This document shows positions 1-8,085 of a stretch of DNA of 64,000 nt, piece after piece. The notes under the pieces were generated by a model, which was given only the letters and a program-made list of their open reading frames with translations, did not search any database and was not told where the DNA came from. How positions within the stretch are numbered: position 1 is the first letter of the stretch; each line of letters starts with the position of its first letter. Position numbers and translations under genes: made by a program. Source of the DNA: Bacteroidales bacterium (lineage in GTDB: Bacteria > Bacteroidota > Bacteroidia > Bacteroidales > CG2-30-32-10). Location of the stretch: the NCBI GenBank assembly GCA_035353855.1, contig DAOQAK010000010.1:1-64000 (forward strand), written 5' to 3'.

Positions 1-117
1 TTTTCAGCTCATTCAATCTTGATTTTTTGCAAACCTGTTTTCTTTGAGTATAAATTAGTTCTGAATTTACTATTAGTGGATGCAATTAAAATGTAAATGA
101 AACTGCCCGTATGATTT

Positions 118-666
118 TTATTTTTTTATTTCCATTAATTTTATCAAAGCAAATACAGCGTAATTAATCATATCAAGGTAATTGGCATCCACACCTTCAG
201 AATCGAATGTTTTTCCGGCATGGTCTTCAATTTGCTTAATTCGTTTTATTCGCATTAAAATAATATCAGTGAGCGAGCTAATACGCATGTCGCGCCATGC
301 TTCACCGTAATCGTGATTTTTATCTTCCATCAGCGATTTTGCTTTTGAAGAATATTTCTCATATAGATCATGTGCCTGTTTTTCGGGCAGGTTTTCGTTT
401 TCAATGCTCGATCCCAGCTCCAGTTGAATAAGAGCAATGACACAATAGTTAATAATACCTATGTATTCTGAACGGATATCGTCATGAATTTTTTGTGTTC
501 CTTTCTCTTCAATGCTGCGTATTCGCTGTGCTTTGATAAAAATCTGGTCGGTTACTGATGGGGTGCGCAAAATCCTCCATGACGTACCATAGTCCTTGAG
601 TTTACTGTTAAATATATCTCTGCACGCGTCAATCACCGAATTATATTGCTCTAATGTTTTATTCAT
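118..666 (-). CDS. DUF1599 family protein
   Basis: A 182-residue protein made of two similar halves. Both carry a DYG-x-(S/A)WR motif (residues about 26-31 and 117-122) followed by a TD-I-x-x-(R/K)-x-x-R-I segment. This duplicated layout is what I associate with the DUF1599 family, sometimes described as nucleotide-modification associated; no reaction is established. It contains no signal peptide or membrane segment. It is divergent from folP with a 52-bp gap, and DUF1599 next to folP and cdaA is a recurring Bacteroidota neighbourhood. Family assignment is fairly secure; function is unknown. Confidence 0.8.
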   Translation of the reverse strand: MNKTLEQYNSVIDACRDIFNSKLKDYGTSWRILRTPSVTDQIFIKAQRIRSIEEKGTQKIHDDIRSEYIGIINYCVIALIQLELGSSIENENLPEKQAHDLYEKYSSKAKSLMEDKNHDYGEAWRDMRISSLTDIILMRIKRIKQIEDHAGKTFDSEGVDANYLDMINYAVFALIKLMEIKK

Positions 667-718
667 TTTTATTTTGATAATTTAGCATCTTAATTATATT
701 GCAAAAATAAAAGTAGTA

Positions 719-1591
719 ATGAATACTTTGCATAAAAATACATTTTTTTCTTCACAAAAATCTATCAATTGCTGTGGAAAACTATTAATACTTGAAAAGC
801 CTGTAATAATGGGCATATTAAATATTACTCCCGATTCATTTTACGACGGTGGCAAATACAGCGCTATCAATAATATTATTGAACATACTAAAATAATGAT
901 TGATGAAGGCGCTGCAATAATTGATATAGGCGCTGTTTCAACAAAACCGGGAGCAAAAACAGTAAGTCTTTCTGAAGAAAAAAAAAGGTTACTTCCTGTT
1001 GTAAAATTATTATTGAAAGAAATTCCTGAAATTATTATTTCAATTGACACATTCCGTTCCGAAATTGCAAAAGCTGCAATTGAAGAAGGAGCCTGTATCA
1101 TCAACGATATTTCAGCTGGACAGTTTGATGAAAAAATGTTCACCACAATTGCAAAACTTCAGGTACCTTATATAATAATGCATATACAAGGGACTCCGGA
1201 AAACATGCAAGTAGCACCGCATTACAAAAATGTTGTACAGGAAGTGTTGTATTATTTTTCAGAAAAAATAAATCAACTTGTACAGCTTGGAGTGAACGAT
1301 ATTATTATCGATCCGGGTTTTGGTTTTGGAAAAACAGTTGAGCATAATTACGATTTATTAAACCATCTCGATTTTTTCAGAACTTTAAATTTACCAATAT
1401 TAGCAGGGGTTTCCAGAAAATCAATGATCAATAAAGTTTTGGGCACCAAACCCGAAAGTGCTTTGAACGGAACAACGGTATTGAACACCATGGCATTAAT
1501 GAAAGGTGCAAATATTCTTCGTGTTCATGATGTTAAAGAAGCGGTTGAAACCGTGAAATTATTCAACGCCTTAAAAAATCCCATTGTATAA
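719..1591 (+). CDS. folP: dihydropteroate synthase
   Basis: Condenses p-aminobenzoate with 6-hydroxymethyl-7,8-dihydropterin pyrophosphate in cytosolic folate synthesis. The 290-residue length is normal for the family. The pterin-binding TIM-barrel motifs are all present in order: MGILNITPDSF (residues 31-41), IDIGAVSTKPGA, SIDTFRSEIA, IINDISAG, MHIQGTP, DPGFGFGKT (about residue 198), GVSRKSMI and the closing RVHDVKEA. The start at 719 is the first ATG. The order folP, YdeI-like gene, cdaA on one strand with short gaps suggests co-transcription. Confidence 0.97.
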   Translation: MNTLHKNTFFSSQKSINCCGKLLILEKPVIMGILNITPDSFYDGGKYSAINNIIEHTKIMIDEGAAIIDIGAVSTKPGAKTVSLSEEKKRLLPVVKLLLKEIPEIIISIDTFRSEIAKAAIEEGACIINDISAGQFDEKMFTTIAKLQVPYIIMHIQGTPENMQVAPHYKNVVQEVLYYFSEKINQLVQLGVNDIIIDPGFGFGKTVEHNYDLLNHLDFFRTLNLPILAGVSRKSMINKVLGTKPESALNGTTVLNTMALMKGANILRVHDVKEAVETVKLFNALKNPIV

Positions 1592-1603
1592 TTTCGTATT
1601 AAA

Positions 1604-2182
1604 ATGTATAACGAAATAATACCTGCTACATTCAAAACTCAGAAACTGTGGCGCACATGGTTAAGTAAAAATCATGATAAAATTGATTTTATCTGGCTTG
1701 CTATAAGAAAGAAAGATTCGAAAATAAAATGCATCACATACAGGGAGGCACTTGATGAAGCACTTTGTTTTGGATGGATTGACGGAATGGTAAAAAGGTA
1801 TAACGATGATTATTTCATTCAACGTTTCACTCCTCGAAAACCCCGCAGTATATGGTCGCAAATAAATAAAGATAAAGTTACAACACTGATCGAATCAGGT
1901 AAAATGACTGAAGCCGGAATTGTAAAAATTGAAGAAGCAAAAAAGAATGGTCAATGGGAAAAAGCTTATGGAATAAAAGTTCCGCAGCCACTTCCCGACG
2001 ACTTGAAAAAAGCACTCAAAGCTACTCCCGGTGCGTGGAAAAATTTTTCAGCATTTGCGCCATGCTATCAGCGTATGTATATTGGATGGATATGCTTTGT
2101 AAAAAAAGATGATGCCCGCAAACGAAGAATAGCAAAGGTTGTGGAGTATTCTCTAAAAAATTTTAAACCCGGAACGTTATAG
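1604..2182 (+). CDS. YdeI/OmpD-associated family protein
   Basis: A soluble 192-residue protein with the family hallmarks: W-x-x-W-L near residue 15, YREALDEALCFGWIDG (about 46-61), a FTPRKPRS(I/V)WS segment, and a C-terminal basic tail after the domain ending YI-G-WI. Related proteins are annotated as bacteriocin-protection, YdeI/OmpD-associated; the biochemical role is not known. It starts 12 bp after folP. The link to folate or cyclic-di-AMP metabolism is positional only. Confidence 0.8.
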   Translation: MYNEIIPATFKTQKLWRTWLSKNHDKIDFIWLAIRKKDSKIKCITYREALDEALCFGWIDGMVKRYNDDYFIQRFTPRKPRSIWSQINKDKVTTLIESGKMTEAGIVKIEEAKKNGQWEKAYGIKVPQPLPDDLKKALKATPGAWKNFSAFAPCYQRMYIGWICFVKKDDARKRRIAKVVEYSLKNFKPGTL

Positions 2183-2223
2183 TTTTTGCCTCTAAACAAT
2201 TTTTCTATATATTTGGCTTTTAT

Positions 2224-3021
2224 ATGACACCATTATTCATCACCGATTTTTTAGACATCCGCATCCTTGATGTGATTGATGTGCTATTGGTAACCATCCT
2301 CCTTTTCCAGTTATACAAGCTGATCAAAGGCACAGGGGCCGTTAATATTTTTATCGGCATCATTGCAATTTATATTGCATGGGTTGTTGTAAAAGCATTC
2401 GAAATGAAACTGCTTTCCGAAATACTAGGACAATTCATCAGTGTGGGTGTTATTGCTCTTATCATTGTTTTTCAACAGGAGATTCGACAGTTCCTTCTTA
2501 TATTAGGCTCACCAAATTTTCTTAAGAAAGGTACGAAAGGATTGCGTGGATTACGCTGGCAAATGAGCCAGATGGAAGGACTGGACATTGAACCAATAGT
2601 GAATGCATGCGAAACGATGGCATCATCATTTACCGGAGCCCTGATCGTTATTTCACGCCGGAACGAACTTAAAGCATATGTTCAGTCAGGAGAATCATTA
2701 AACGCAAGTATTTCCAAACAACTTATTGAAAATATTTTTTACAAGAACAGCCCTTTGCACGATGGCGCGGTTATTATCGGAGGAAATAAAATAAAAGCAG
2801 CACGCTGTGTGCTTCCTGTATCAGAAAAATCCGACTTCCCTACTCATTTAGGATTGCGACACCGAGCAGCAGCAGGCATTACCGAAGAATCGGATGCGAT
2901 TGCAATTGTTGTATCAGAACAACGTGGAGAAATTTCTGTTGCTCAAAATGGTGAGTTAACAGTAAATATAAAACCTGCAAAACTTAGGGATTTACTGATA
3001 AAAGAATTCCGGTTACATTAA
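2224..3021 (+). CDS. cdaA: diadenylate cyclase, CdaA type
   Basis: Makes cyclic di-AMP from two ATP at the inner membrane. The 265-residue protein has three hydrophobic helices in its first 85 residues and then the DAC domain. Both catalytic signatures are visible: DGA at residues 180-182 within PLHDGAVIIGG, and RHR at 212-214 within LGLRHRAA. This is the CdaA/DacA layout (membrane anchor plus DAC), not the DisA layout. It is the last gene of the folP cluster and is followed by about 1 kb of non-coding repeats. Confidence 0.96.
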   Translation: MTPLFITDFLDIRILDVIDVLLVTILLFQLYKLIKGTGAVNIFIGIIAIYIAWVVVKAFEMKLLSEILGQFISVGVIALIIVFQQEIRQFLLILGSPNFLKKGTKGLRGLRWQMSQMEGLDIEPIVNACETMASSFTGALIVISRRNELKAYVQSGESLNASISKQLIENIFYKNSPLHDGAVIIGGNKIKAARCVLPVSEKSDFPTHLGLRHRAAAGITEESDAIAIVVSEQRGEISVAQNGELTVNIKPAKLRDLLIKEFRLH

Positions 3022-3237
3022 TTTTTTTATTTAAGTTATTTACTTCGCTGTCATTAATGGTCATTATCCGTCTGCGGCGGAATCATTCATTGTCAAAATT
3101 GCTCACTGTGAACTAAATTTATTTTTCAACTTATGCCTCTTCCGGGATAAATCAACGTGTTTACAAAATTTCCATTTTTACATTTATTATCTAAAATTTG
3201 AATATTTATTGTGTATTAACGAGTGCCATCTATGGAT

Positions 3238-3284
3238 AACCTTTGAAGTCTTGGATGGCTTTAAGGGTGGAGTCTTCAAAGGTT
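3238..3284. repeat. inverted repeat AACCTTTGAAG/CTTCAAAGGTT
   Basis: Perfect 11-bp arms at 3238-3248 and 3274-3284 with a 25-bp loop, downstream of cdaA. It has no T-tract, so it is more likely an interspersed palindromic repeat than a classical terminator. Confidence 0.6.
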
Positions 3285-3541
3285 TGAGGGTTTGATTATT
3301 TTTCTCTACTTACTTTTTGCTTGACCAAAAAGTAACAAAAAGTCAAGAAAATCCGATGCTGCAAACACACATGTATGCACACCCTCGCCGGATTTTCCTG
3401 CCAACGCACTTTTTCTGTTGCACAGAAATTTGGTTTGAGTTATTTGTATTTTATTTTGCATAGCATGGCGCCATCATGGGATTATTATTATACCGACAGA
3501 AAAGATTTTTGCAAAAATATTTTTTGTTTTCTGTACGGTAT

Positions 3542-3588
3542 AACTCGTTCTAAACAGTTTTGCCTTTACAAACCTGATAAGAACGAGT
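3542..3588. repeat. 47-bp interspersed palindromic repeat, copy A
   Basis: Begins AACTCGTTCTAAAC and ends TGATAAGAACGAGT, so its ends are inverted complements. The reverse complement matches 35403-35449 at roughly three quarters of positions, including both ends and the GCAAA centre. This marks a dispersed repeat family. Confidence 0.7.
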
Positions 3589-3733
3589 ATAAAAATAAAA
3601 AATTTAGATTAAACCGCTTAGGCTTTAGTAATGAGGTTTTGCAGGAATTTGACAAATCTTTAAACAGAGAAAAAAATTTAGGCGAAATAAGAAATAAGCA
3701 GAAACTAAAAAATATTGAACGTGGTAGATAAAA

Positions 3734-3761
3734 CAGAAAGCCTGGAAAACCAAGCTTTCTG
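3734..3761. terminator. hairpin CAGAAAGC/GCTTTCTG
   Basis: Eight-bp stem with an inner TGG/CCA extension. The right arm and flank (AAACCAAGCTTTCTG) recur at about 3860-3875 followed by TTTTTG. It could act as a terminator but may be just another repeat. Confidence 0.4.
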
Positions 3762-3796
3762 GATGTATTTTATTTACTTGTTCCTTTTATTTCCTT

Positions 3797-3820
3797 CCTT
3801 CCCCTTTTTCAAGGGGAAGG
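3797..3820. repeat. palindrome CCTTCCCCTT/AAGGGGAAGG
   Basis: Perfect 10-bp arms at 3797-3806 and 3811-3820 with a 4-nt loop. It is an isolated GC-rich stem in AT-rich spacer. Confidence 0.6.
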
Positions 3821-4032
3821 GCGCTGGCTTTGAGTGTTAGAGGATAGGGTATAAAAAAGAAAACCAAGCTTTCTGTTTTTGTATTTTATTTTTATTTGCA
3901 CTCGTTACGCTTCGCTAAACGAGCGCGAACCATTGGCGTTTATGCGTGTTATATACCACGCGATACAATCGCGCAGCAGCGGGGGCGCGAACACATTTTA
4001 ACGAGCACCATCAAGGGCACCAACCGTTTGCG

Positions 4033-4656
4033 TTAATGCGCGCCATCAGTAGGAGGTACAAGTTTAGGTAATGATCTAGAAAATCTAATTTCAATTTTAA
4101 ATTCATCCCCTTTTGATATTTCCATTAATGATTTATATTCAAGTAAAGGATTTGATTTTAGCATAAGCTTACTTTCTTTACAAATTTTATATGTAGACAA
4201 ACATAAATCTTCATCACTAAGAGAATGCATAACGGATTTTAACAACAATGTATCTGAGACGTTTGGTAAAATTTCATGTATTTTTCCTCGATCCATAAAC
4301 TCAATATCAATAGTATCATTTACCTTTTTTATTTCATTATAATATAACAAATAAAAATTGCTTTCTAATATCTCATCTTCATTGTCACGAACATTTAATA
4401 TAAGTTTTTTTGAAGTATAATTGTTAATTATTATTTCTAAATAAAATCCTGATAAATTTGATTTATAGTTAATCTTATTATTAAAATAAAAATAACTTTT
4501 TATCCAATTAATAATAATCGTATCTTTTTTTATAATATTTCTTTCTATATCTATATTGTTTTTATCTATAACTTTATTATCATTATTACAACAATTTAAA
4601 ATAATAAATACAAGAAATACCAAAATAACATTAATAAGAATTATAATTTTTTTCAT
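4033..4656 (-). CDS. probable lipoprotein immunity protein of tip 4
   Basis: A 207-residue protein with a lysine start, a long hydrophobic helix and a lipobox-like ILNC-C at about residue 22, so it is probably an exported lipoprotein. No family is recognised. It lies 5 bp downstream of the HExxH-type tip at 4662, on the same strand, which is the usual toxin-immunity order. The inference is that it protects the cell from that peptidase-like toxin in the periplasm. Its last codons (KLVPPTDGAH) overlap repeat-like spacer DNA, so the original C-terminus may have been altered. Confidence 0.6.
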   Translation of the reverse strand: MKKIIILINVILVFLVFIILNCCNNDNKVIDKNNIDIERNIIKKDTIIINWIKSYFYFNNKINYKSNLSGFYLEIIINNYTSKKLILNVRDNEDEILESNFYLLYYNEIKKVNDTIDIEFMDRGKIHEILPNVSDTLLLKSVMHSLSDEDLCLSTYKICKESKLMLKSNPLLEYKSLMEISKGDEFKIEIRFSRSLPKLVPPTDGAH

Positions 4657-4661
4657 AATAT

Positions 4662-5351
4662 TTATTTTTTATTCTTTTTAAATTCAAATATACCTTCATT
4701 ATTTTTCGTATAAGTTCCATTTAATTCTTTTTCAATTATTGGTTTCCAATAGTCTAATTCTTTTTGGTTCATTTTGCCAAATTCATCTGCAATATTGCCT
4801 ATAACATGATTTCTGTATGCTTTAGAAACACCTTTAAAATTTTTATTAATAATTTCCGCATTCAAAGATTCTAATTCTTTAGTTGATTCAGATAACGTTC
4901 CTAATGCATCATATGCAGGATCATTTTCTTTTAGAAGATTATGTTCCCATTCATGAATAAGAAGGCTTTTTAAATCATTAGAATTATTTACTTCTATTGG
5001 TAATTTATGAGTTTGTTCATTGATTGCTAACCAAAAATCACCTTTATCCATAGTTTCTGCTAAACATCTATCTTCGGCCTGGCCACAAATACCGAAATTC
5101 AAATTTTCACCAAATAATTCCTTATTATATGTATTCATTATTCCTCTAAATGTATAAAAATCGCCAGAACTACTACCTCTTGATCCTTTAAGTTCTGTTA
5201 CATCCTTCGAGTAATAAGAAATTAAAGAATTAACACTTTTCCAATCAATCTTTCCATTTTCTTTATATTTTGATGTTCCTCTAAGACAAAGTCCATAAAA
5301 TACATCATAAGAACAAGTAATGACCTTTACTGCATTACCAACAGGGACCAT
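4662..5351 (-). CDS. orphan polymorphic-toxin tip 4, HExxH peptidase-like
   Basis: A 229-residue ORF carrying a zinc-peptidase-like motif, HEWEH, at about residues 136-140, in LLIHEWEHN. It has no recognisable Rhs core segment and no signal peptide. The reading frame stays open about 60 bp upstream of the ATG before a stop, so it looks like the C-terminal part of a larger toxin that has lost its core. It is followed directly by the lipoprotein gene at 4033. The role as an anti-bacterial envelope protease is inferred from motif and context; the exact family is not recognised. Confidence 0.55.
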   Translation of the reverse strand: MVPVGNAVKVITCSYDVFYGLCLRGTSKYKENGKIDWKSVNSLISYYSKDVTELKGSRGSSSGDFYTFRGIMNTYNKELFGENLNFGICGQAEDRCLAETMDKGDFWLAINEQTHKLPIEVNNSNDLKSLLIHEWEHNLLKENDPAYDALGTLSESTKELESLNAEIINKNFKGVSKAYRNHVIGNIADEFGKMNQKELDYWKPIIEKELNGTYTKNNEGIFEFKKNKK

Positions 5352-5456
5352 AAAGCTAAACAGGCTTATACACTTTAATACGAAAACCCTGTGGTGCTTA
5401 TAACTATTTGTTTACCAAGCACAGTTCGAATATTCGTACCTTTTGTATAGACACGC

Positions 5457-6092
5457 TTATAGACACTGCAGGGCTCTAACTGGGTTGACTTTGATTTTAT
5501 AACGATATATCTGGGTCTTTTCAATATCATTTGGTAAGTTTTTCCATTTAAATTCAATTTCAATAGTGTCTTTAAATATTATGTATTGAAAATCTTTTAC
5601 CCTTAAATTTGTAAATATAAAATCATCTTTCAAACTATCTGTAGGAATAAAACTATATCGTAAATCAGAAGAATATAAGTACAGTTTAAAAAAAGTGTTA
5701 AAAACTATAAATGTATCTAATTTATTTAACCTATAATATCTATCTTCTCTGAATTTGTCTTTTTGGAATTCTACAGTATATTTTGTTATTCCTGTATTAT
5801 AATCTAAGCAGGTTATTCCTTTATTAAAGTTTACAAAATAATAATTTGCATTTACACTGTCATTATAAAACACAGGGTTCGCAATAATATTACGAAAGCT
5901 ACCATCATTTACAAATATTCTATTCCATTTACCGCAATTACTGCTAATTTTAATTTCTTTTACATTTGCTTGGAAATTAATATAATTATCACATTTATTT
6001 TGGCTACATCCATACAGCAGAAATAAAAAAATTATATACTTGGAATGATTCTCTTTAGTCAATCCAAAACGTACCTTCTTTGAGTTCTTCAT
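5457..6092 (-). CDS. probable lipoprotein immunity protein of tip 3
   Basis: A 211-residue protein whose N-terminus, after a basic stretch, has a hydrophobic run ending in LLYGC (about residues 25-29), a plausible lipobox. It overlaps the 3' end of the HExxH tip at 6055 by 38 bp, indicating translational coupling with the toxin. No known domain was recognised. The position and predicted periplasmic lipoprotein nature fit an immunity protein against an envelope-acting peptidase. Confidence 0.6.
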   Translation of the reverse strand: MKNSKKVRFGLTKENHSKYIIFLFLLYGCSQNKCDNYINFQANVKEIKISSNCGKWNRIFVNDGSFRNIIANPVFYNDSVNANYYFVNFNKGITCLDYNTGITKYTVEFQKDKFREDRYYRLNKLDTFIVFNTFFKLYLYSSDLRYSFIPTDSLKDDFIFTNLRVKDFQYIIFKDTIEIEFKWKNLPNDIEKTQIYRYKIKVNPVRALQCL

Positions 6093-7101
6093 AAAATGAT
6101 CGTTTAGAATAAAAATTATTCATAATGATTGATGCTTTATTTTCAATCAAATATTTTGCCCTTTCACCCCAATATACTTCATCTGTCTTCATTATAGAGT
6201 GCTGGCAACCCGCATTAAAAATATGTTCATAGTTTGGATTCTTAAGCCATGATTGCATTAATCTAACATGTTGACTTTCATGCACTAATGTCAGCCCGCC
6301 AACAACATCAGTGTATTCTTTATTAGCCATTGTTTCACCAATATCATCAAAAATTGGATATGGCTTATCAGAGGATGATTTTGGTAATAGTATATCGAAT
6401 TGTAAATAATCTCCTTTTTGCATTGTCGTTGCGTAATTTGTCATATCGGCACCCTCTGATTGCATACTTTTGTATTCTGTAGGAGATACTAATCGTTTCT
6501 TACCACTTTTATTTACTGTCCATGGAACGCATTCCCCACCATGCTCTGTCCCTACATCAAAATTTATTGTTGTGGATTCAAACTCTCCACCAATATCATA
6601 TTGCGAAATAAATTTCTTACCAGCTTCACTTTTTTCCCACTTTTTATATGCATTCATTGCAGTTTTATCATTCTGAAAGGCTGAGCTCTTTTTAATAGTA
6701 TCACCTAAAATATCATTATATAGATTTGGATTATTTCCAAATGCAACATAAGGAGCTTCAAAAATTCTTGGTTTAGGGTCTAAATTCCATCTTCTACCTA
6801 ATCTACTATCATACTCCCAATACATAGCTGTAGTATTAGCACCAACAACGCCAGATATTTCATTGTCATTCTCCTGCCCGTTAAAGCCGAACCTGTAACT
6901 ATTACTGCTAAAATTACGCCCAGGCATAAGCATACCAAAGGGGTAGTAATCCTGTGCGCTGGTAATATCGGCAGTGTAATAGTCAATAGTGGTGCTGTTA
7001 CTGCTGTGAGGTAGTTTGTGGTCAGACACTGTTGTAAGTACATTCCCTATCCCGATAGCTATCGGGAGGTTGCTTAATTCAAATTGTTTATTGCCTAACA
7101 T
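6055..7101 (-). CDS. orphan Rhs C-terminal tip 3, HExxH metallopeptidase-like
   Basis: A 348-residue fragment. It starts with the Rhs core: QFELSN, then GNVLTTVSD (about residues 19-27), DYYPFGMLMPGR, FGFNGQENDNE, and an end-of-core YDSRLGRRWNLDP (about 108-120). A variable tip follows, with HESQHV at about residue 275 (HExxH type). The upstream Rhs shell is missing, so this is an orphan cassette. Within the core the expected NHLG codons are changed: asparagine is followed by LPIAIGIG, because an 18-bp palindrome sits there (7050-7067). The frame is kept. It is followed by the lipoprotein at 5457. Confidence 0.75.
   Translation of the reverse strand: MLGNKQFELSNLPIAIGIGNVLTTVSDHKLPHSSNSTTIDYYTADITSAQDYYPFGMLMPGRNFSSNSYRFGFNGQENDNEISGVVGANTTAMYWEYDSRLGRRWNLDPKPRIFEAPYVAFGNNPNLYNDILGDTIKKSSAFQNDKTAMNAYKKWEKSEAGKKFISQYDIGGEFESTTINFDVGTEHGGECVPWTVNKSGKKRLVSPTEYKSMQSEGADMTNYATTMQKGDYLQFDILLPKSSSDKPYPIFDDIGETMANKEYTDVVGGLTLVHESQHVRLMQSWLKNPNYEHIFNAGCQHSIMKTDEVYWGERAKYLIENKASIIMNNFYSKRSFYEELKEGTFWID
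7050..7067. repeat. 18-bp perfect palindrome inside the Rhs NHL codons
   Basis: TCCCGATAGCTATCGGGA is its own reverse complement. The flanks, ATTCCC on the left and CTTAATTC on the right, align with the attachment site of the mobile unit at 9051-9065/26728. The palindrome therefore replaces three bases of the NHL-encoding core, a net gain of 15 bases that preserves frame. Confidence 0.85.
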
Positions 7102-7581
7102 ATGGCTAAAATAAGTAGAATTTTTACTTAACGCAAAATTCTTTATTTAAATATAAATTTTCTTAAAAAAATGAAATAAGGTTTTTATTATTTTCTTTTC
7201 TCCATGATGAGAAAAGAAACAAAAGAATCTAGGCAAAATGAAGCTTCAGCGCTCTCTAAAATTTTAATAGAATTTTTTAGCAAAGTAACAGCCCACCTGA
7301 ATTAGCGGGCTGCTTTGCTTAAATTCAAATTAAAATTTTATTCACACTTGCCCTGTCCTCGCCATTTTGCCGGGCTTGCGCGCATTTATCGATTATTGAA
7401 CTTTTTCTATTTCAAATAAAAAATGGAATGAGTACAATAAACATTATTAGAAACAAATTAATTGCAAGAATGTTTGCTGTTGAAGAACGAGGGACTCCAT
7501 ACGTTGATACTTTTAAGTTTGCTTCTTAATACTGTTTATAAATTTACTCTTTTTATTTGTTTTTAACCTGGAATACTAAAG
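7102..7581. other. intergenic region with repeats between tip 2 immunity and tip 3
   Basis: 480 bp without a gene. It has a TTTTCTTTTCTCC...GAGAAAAGAAACAAAAG segment at about 7190-7225, related in style to the one near 3314, then a strong hairpin at 7279-7319. A short region around 7440-7530 encodes only stop-interrupted fragments. Confidence 0.6.
7279..7319. repeat. composite hairpin AGCAAAG/CTTTGCT with CAGCCC/GGGCTG
   Basis: Two nested perfect stems, 7279-7285 with 7313-7319 and 7289-7294 with 7307-7312. This could terminate minus-strand transcription from tip 2 or be part of an interspersed repeat. Confidence 0.55.
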
Positions 7582-8085
7582 TTACTGTTTTATTGATATA
7601 ACCGTATCTTCTTTAATTATTAAGATTTCTTTCCAATACCAATCTATAGGGTTAATATTCTTAATTGTTTTATTTTCCTCCACATTTACTTTTAATAATA
7701 CCGAACGTCCTCCGCTTAATTTACTACAATTATAAGTCATACCACACATTAAAAGGTCTGTATAATATGCTCTATATTTGGGTATATCGGACAATTCATC
7801 TACTATCTGAAATGCATATACATAATATATACCTATTGGTAAGCTAATAATATAGTTACTACCAGCACGAGTTTCAGTACAATATTTTATGGTGGTATCT
7901 ATTGCATTCACTGCACATACTTTCATTCTTGGACGGTATGTTATTTCGCTCGGGAAATTCACATAACCTTTTATTTTACCATGTGATTTTTTTAAAATAT
8001 CTGTCTGTGCATGTAAACTAAATGAAATAAATATTAACCCTATAAAAAATGTTTTTCTAAAATTATTCTTCTTTTTTTGTATCAT
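7582..8085 (-). CDS. secreted protein, probable immunity of the M23 tip
   Basis: I place the start at the ATG at 8085 (MIQKKKNNFRK...), which gives a clear cleavable signal peptide ending FSLHA-Q and a 167-residue product; a longer reading frame starts at 8109. The mature part has two close cysteine pairs and no recognised domain. It overlaps the end of the M23 tip gene at 8063 by about 23 bp. A periplasmic location is what one would want from an antidote to a cell-wall peptidase. Function is inferred from context only. Confidence 0.6.
   Translation of the reverse strand: MIQKKKNNFRKTFFIGLIFISFSLHAQTDILKKSHGKIKGYVNFPSEITYRPRMKVCAVNAIDTTIKYCTETRAGSNYIISLPIGIYYVYAFQIVDELSDIPKYRAYYTDLLMCGMTYNCSKLSGGRSVLLKVNVEENKTIKNINPIDWYWKEILIIKEDTVISIKQ

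Larger units (their letters stand above)
3022..4032. other. repeat-rich intergenic region
   Basis: About 1 kb without a convincing gene between cdaA and the Rhs tip archive. It holds several separate palindromic repeats listed individually, a TTTTTGCTTGACCAAAAAGT-like stretch at 3314-3345 that resembles the one near 7190, and a CACTCG...CGAGCGCGAAC palindrome at 3899-3932 whose tail also appears at 3485-type position 33488-33512. The only long ORF here (3375-3731) runs through one of these repeats and is probably spurious. Confidence 0.7.

Noticed and set aside
3375..3731. 118-aa ORF between cdaA and the Rhs tips
   Set aside because: It runs through the 47-bp palindromic repeat (3542-3588), has low-complexity, lysine-rich composition at its end and no recognisable domain, and lies in a region otherwise made of repeats.
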